Shown here: positions 38,001 to 39,618 of the stretch, in pieces | Layout: each line of letters starts with the position of its first letter | How positions within the stretch are numbered: the stretch's first letter is position 1 | From: Dolichospermum sp. LEGE 00240 | GTDB lineage: Bacteria; Cyanobacteriota; Cyanobacteriia; Cyanobacteriales; Nostocaceae | Length of the DNA stretch: 39,618 nt | Direction of reading: 5' to 3' | Assembly: GCF_015207875.1 (NCBI RefSeq) | Contig: NZ_JADEVZ010000046.1 | Location: forward strand, 1-39,618 | Notes under the pieces: generated by a model | What the model was told of the DNA's origin: nothing | The model's database searches: none | What the model saw: the letters and a program-made list of their open reading frames with translations, nothing else | Translations under genes and position numbers: made by a program

Positions 38001-38815
38001 CTAACGGTAAAAAAATATTGCAGTCATATTGTAGGGATAATATTGAGGGTATTGTTGCCCATAAATATTTAATTTCTGGCGAACCAGGAGACTGTAGAGT
38101 ACCTCTTGTTGAAGGTAAAGATATTAAAAGATATTTTATAAATAAACCATCTAATTTTTTGCATTGGGTCCCTGAAGAAATACATAGAACTCGACCTGAT
38201 TATCTATGGTATTCCGACAATAAAATAGTCATTCAAAGAATTAGTGGAGGAAGTAGACCATTGGTTTGTGCAGTTGATACAAAGAAGTTAAAAACATTTG
38301 CCTCTACTAATAACTTGCTTTTAAAAGACGAATTTAAAACATATTATTATTTTATAGCCGCATTAATAAATAGTGATGTTATTAACTGGTATTATGCTAA
38401 CAATTTCTCTAATAATTCTGATCTAACTGTTAATATTTCCAAGACATTTATGGATCAGTTACCTATAGCTGATTTTTCATTTTCAGTTAGCTTTATTTCA
38501 CAAATAATACACCATTTATCTGGTGATTCTCATTATTTTCAATTTATTGAAATCATAAATGCAGCAACCTTTGATATCTACTTTCCTGACCACATGAGAG
38601 AAAAAGAAATTGATGTTATTCAATTTATACAAAGAGATATTGAAGAAGTAATGCAAGGCCAAGTATTTGAAAATTTAGAGGATACAGCAAAACAAAAAGT
38701 AATTGAACAACTTTATACCAAATGGACAGATCCAAATAATGAAGTTCCTAACCGCATCAAACTATTTGCTGTCAGAAGTCCTGACATTTTAAAACCTATC
38801 TTGGAAAGTAAATGA
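35051..38815 (+). CDS. Eco57I-type N6-adenine DNA methyltransferase, large, ending at an in-frame TGA
   Basis: ATG 35051 has GGAG 6 bases upstream and was chosen over ATG 35039. The 1254-aa protein contains a 470-residue N-terminal part with an acidic, possibly nuclease-like region, then [19 protein letters not shown], motif [16 protein letters not shown] (Asp569), a coiled-coil insert ([18 protein letters not shown]), [20 protein letters not shown], and catalytic motif [11 protein letters not shown] (Asn816). The target recognition part follows. It methylates adenine at N6 and, in this operon, probably protects the host DNA. The length and layout resemble type IIG/BREX PglX-like enzymes. The stop is TGA 38813-38815, but the same frame continues with family-typical C-terminal sequence, so the protein may be short by about 50 residues. 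Confidence 0.9.
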   Translation: MKLTIFNEMDFLPALKAFLGGLNVPINYIDDKPTSAKEILQNTYKDNESFRLVNDVYFVGLVDDAAFSKKQGLEIDQIKSDYDGILIFGVTLNNRDSGLLPTRSHLAEISRAFNREFCYTPVVIIFKYGNYLAFANTERLKYKDNREGEKAGKVTLLRDIDITQPHSGHQRILAELAIPKQGKDRVDSFAKLYQYWQKVLDVSLLNKNFYRELSNWYFWAVGRVTFPSEPTLIEAQNKKVSLEDLHKEHKSKNVIRLLTRLLFVWFIKEKGLIPPELFELDDLQTNILKNISPYHDLGLFKQVNQDSIYYKAILQNLFFATLNCPIKPMESHDNRVRGFRKNEYYGQNRDANFLMRYEKHFQNSDQFVEMVNSVVPFLNGGLFECLDDKTNNIFIDGFSDNLPKHEQLIVPDYLFFGIEEKVDLSADYGVTNKTTKEVAVKGLINILKAYKFTITENTPIEEDVALDPELLGKVFENLLASYNPETKTTARKQTGSFYTPREIVNYMVDESLIAYLKNELFNQDSGYKEEDLDRQLHQLVSFDAVNPFEGNAEVQKRIIKALDKCTILDPACGSGAFPMGILQKMVHILFKVDPNNTEWKHRQIARVEAAISQLEELEDAQYREQGIQDLQAQIQDIEEAFANNELDYGRKLYLIENCIYGVDIQSIATQISKLRFFISLVVDQKVDPSKDNFGIRPLPNLETKFVAANTLIGIEKPDGQLNLFDTPEIEKLEADLKKVRHRLFSSKSPSHKRKLRDQDQALREKIAAILHSNGLPADTANKLANWDPYNQNISSPFFDSEWMFDISDGFDIVIGNPPYVFTRDVEFDGSFKKYIEDEYFSKMIRGKKSKSNQSGKINLFAIFIVKGLFLLKKNGYLSYIVPNNILRTTTYDIVRRYLLETSHIEQVVDLGSGIFDNVTASTVVLALSNRTTTSKTKIITEISDIEKSEFETKIFDQSQFLKNVSYSFNIYMDEKLSNLSKNISNGKKILQSYCRDNIEGIVAHKYLISGEPGDCRVPLVEGKDIKRYFINKPSNFLHWVPEEIHRTRPDYLWYSDNKIVIQRISGGSRPLVCAVDTKKLKTFASTNNLLLKDEFKTYYYFIAALINSDVINWYYANNFSNNSDLTVNISKTFMDQLPIADFSFSVSFISQIIHHLSGDSHYFQFIEIINAATFDIYFPDHMREKEIDVIQFIQRDIEEVMQGQVFENLEDTAKQKVIEQLYTKWTDPNNEVPNRIKLFAVRSPDILKPILESK

Positions 38816-38977
38816 TCAAAAGAACAAAAAGCAATAGAAGAATTAGTGCAGAAATGTCTCAATACCAAAGGTCAAAACTGCCAACAATGGGAACAAGAAA
38901 TAGATGAAAGAGTAGCGCGACTGTATGGATTAACAGACCAAGAAATGCAGATAATCAAAGGGTTGAACGCGGATTAA
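38816..38977 (+). pseudogene. Detached C-terminus of the methylase behind the TGA codon
   Basis: In the same frame as the methylase and with no start codon near its beginning, the sequence reads SKEQKAIEELVQKCLNTKGQ, NCQQWEQEIDERVARLYGLT and DQEMQIIKG, ending at TAA 38975-38977 inside the first repeat unit. (I)DxxVxxLYGLTxxExxIxxG is the usual C-terminal end of Eco57I-type methylases. This indicates a nonsense mutation at 38813-38815 (or a sequencing error, or read-through). The last four residues LNAD come from the repeat. Confidence 0.75.
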
Positions 38978-39618
38978 ACGGATTACACAGATGGCGCGGA
39001 TTAAGTGATCTATTATAGTAATAGACAATTAAAATGCTGAACGCGGATTAAACAGATTACACAGATTGCACGGATTAGGTTATCTGTTATAGTAATAGAC
39101 AATTAAAATCCGTGAAATCCTTTAATCCGTATAATCCGTGATTCTGACTGTTTATTAAATAAAAAGACTGAACGCGGATTAAGCTGATTACATAGATTCC
39201 ACAGATTAAGTGATCTGTTATAGTAATAGACAATTAAAATCCGTGAAATCCTTTAATCCGTATAATCCGTGATTCTGACCGTTTATTAAATAAAAAGGCT
39301 AAACGCGGATTAAATGGATTACACAGATTGCGCGGATTAGGTTATCTGTTATAGTAATAGACAATGAAAATGCTGAACGCGGATTAAACGGATTACACAG
39401 ATTGCGCGGATTAAGCTATCTGTTATAGTAAATAGACAATTAAAATGCTGAACGCGGATTAAACGGATTACACAGATTGCGCGGATTAAGTTATCTGTTA
39501 TAGTAAATAGACAATTAAAATGCTGAACGCGGATTAAACGGATTACACAGATTGCGCGGATTAAGTTATCTGTTATAGTAAATAGACAATTAAAATGCTG
39601 AACGCGGATTAAACGGAT
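38963..39618. repeat. Tandem repeat array, GGATTA-rich, 74/75-bp and 131-bp units
   Basis: Units start (CTGAACGCGG or close) at 38963, 39037, 39168, 39299, 39373, 39448, 39523 and 39598 (cut by the window end). Five are 74-75 bp; two are 131 bp, because each carries an extra block with inverted elements (CCGTGAAATCCTTTAATCCG and TATAATCCGTGATTCTGA). Each unit consists of CGGATTA-type words at 11-14-bp distance, then ATCTGTTATAGTA(A)ATAGAC and AATTAAAATG. The last units are nearly identical, which points to recent expansion. The inverted blocks can pair with the forward blocks. No protein is encoded. Confidence 0.92.

Noticed and set aside
30744-38815. Assignment of the last operon to DISARM or BREX
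   Set aside because: PLD, helicase and methylase parts are suggestive, but DrmA/DrmB, PglZ, BrxL and other defining partners are not present in the window.

Overview
The window comes from a cyanobacterium, most likely a filamentous, heterocyst-forming one (Nostocales, Anabaena/Dolichospermum/Nostoc-like). The evidence is the frequent HIP1 octamer GCGATCGC, cyanobacterial or plastid-lineage genes (thf1/psp29, ycf35, DUF2997), a tmRNA tag of the cyanobacterial type, a large CheB/CheR/PAS/GAF hybrid kinase, and many short palindromic dispersed repeats and MITE-like elements.

Layout. (1) 1-5450: the tail of an IS5-type transposase, then a formylglycine-generating enzyme, the sulfatase it probably activates (CSPTR motif), a bile-acid/sodium-symporter-family transporter, and a decayed Uma2 gene. 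(2) 5500-10360: core genes. These are the tmRNA with its promoter and terminator, then on the minus strand thf1, a STAS-domain protein, hemF with a terminator, and the operon DUF2997 - ycf35 - ferredoxin. A 202-bp MITE lies directly behind the ferredoxin stop codon. (3) 10800-12490: a secreted or anchored amidase whose stop codon lies in the terminal repeat of another MITE, then a pentapeptide-repeat protein. (4) 12697-17250: a very uniform CRISPR array of 58 full 37-nt repeats plus one truncated repeat, with no cas genes in the window. The repeat end ATTGAAAC indicates transcription on the minus strand, with the leader at the high-coordinate side. The far end is fused to a single 37-nt repeat of a different CRISPR family. 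(5) 17270-23930: a tnpB-less IS605-type element with an omegaRNA-like right end, a double-glycine-leader peptide gene followed by a methyltransferase, a PhnD-like binding protein, an SH3-like exported protein, a broken DUF3368 toxin gene, and a REC-PAS-GGDEF diguanylate cyclase. (6) 23933-29263: the 1776-aa hybrid kinase. (7) 29361-30310: a Uma2 gene split by a second copy of the omegaRNA-like element. (8) 30744-39618: a three-gene restriction/defence-like operon (PLD + SNF2-type helicase, PD-(D/E)XK nuclease, Eco57I-type methyltransferase). GGATTA-rich repeats lie between all three genes and expand into a tandem array behind the last gene, running off the window edge.

How genes work together. 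The FGE/sulfatase pair is an enzyme with its maturase, and the adjacent SBF transporter could handle the organic anion. The last operon combines DNA binding and translocation, cleavage and N6-adenine methylation and looks like a multi-gene restriction system. Its methylase reading frame carries an in-frame TGA about 53 codons before the next in-frame stop, so it may be truncated. The CRISPR array, this operon, two Uma2 relics, a DUF3368 relic and the solo omegaRNA elements make the right two thirds of the window a defence/mobile-element-rich region. All functions are inferred from motifs read by eye; no database search was possible.
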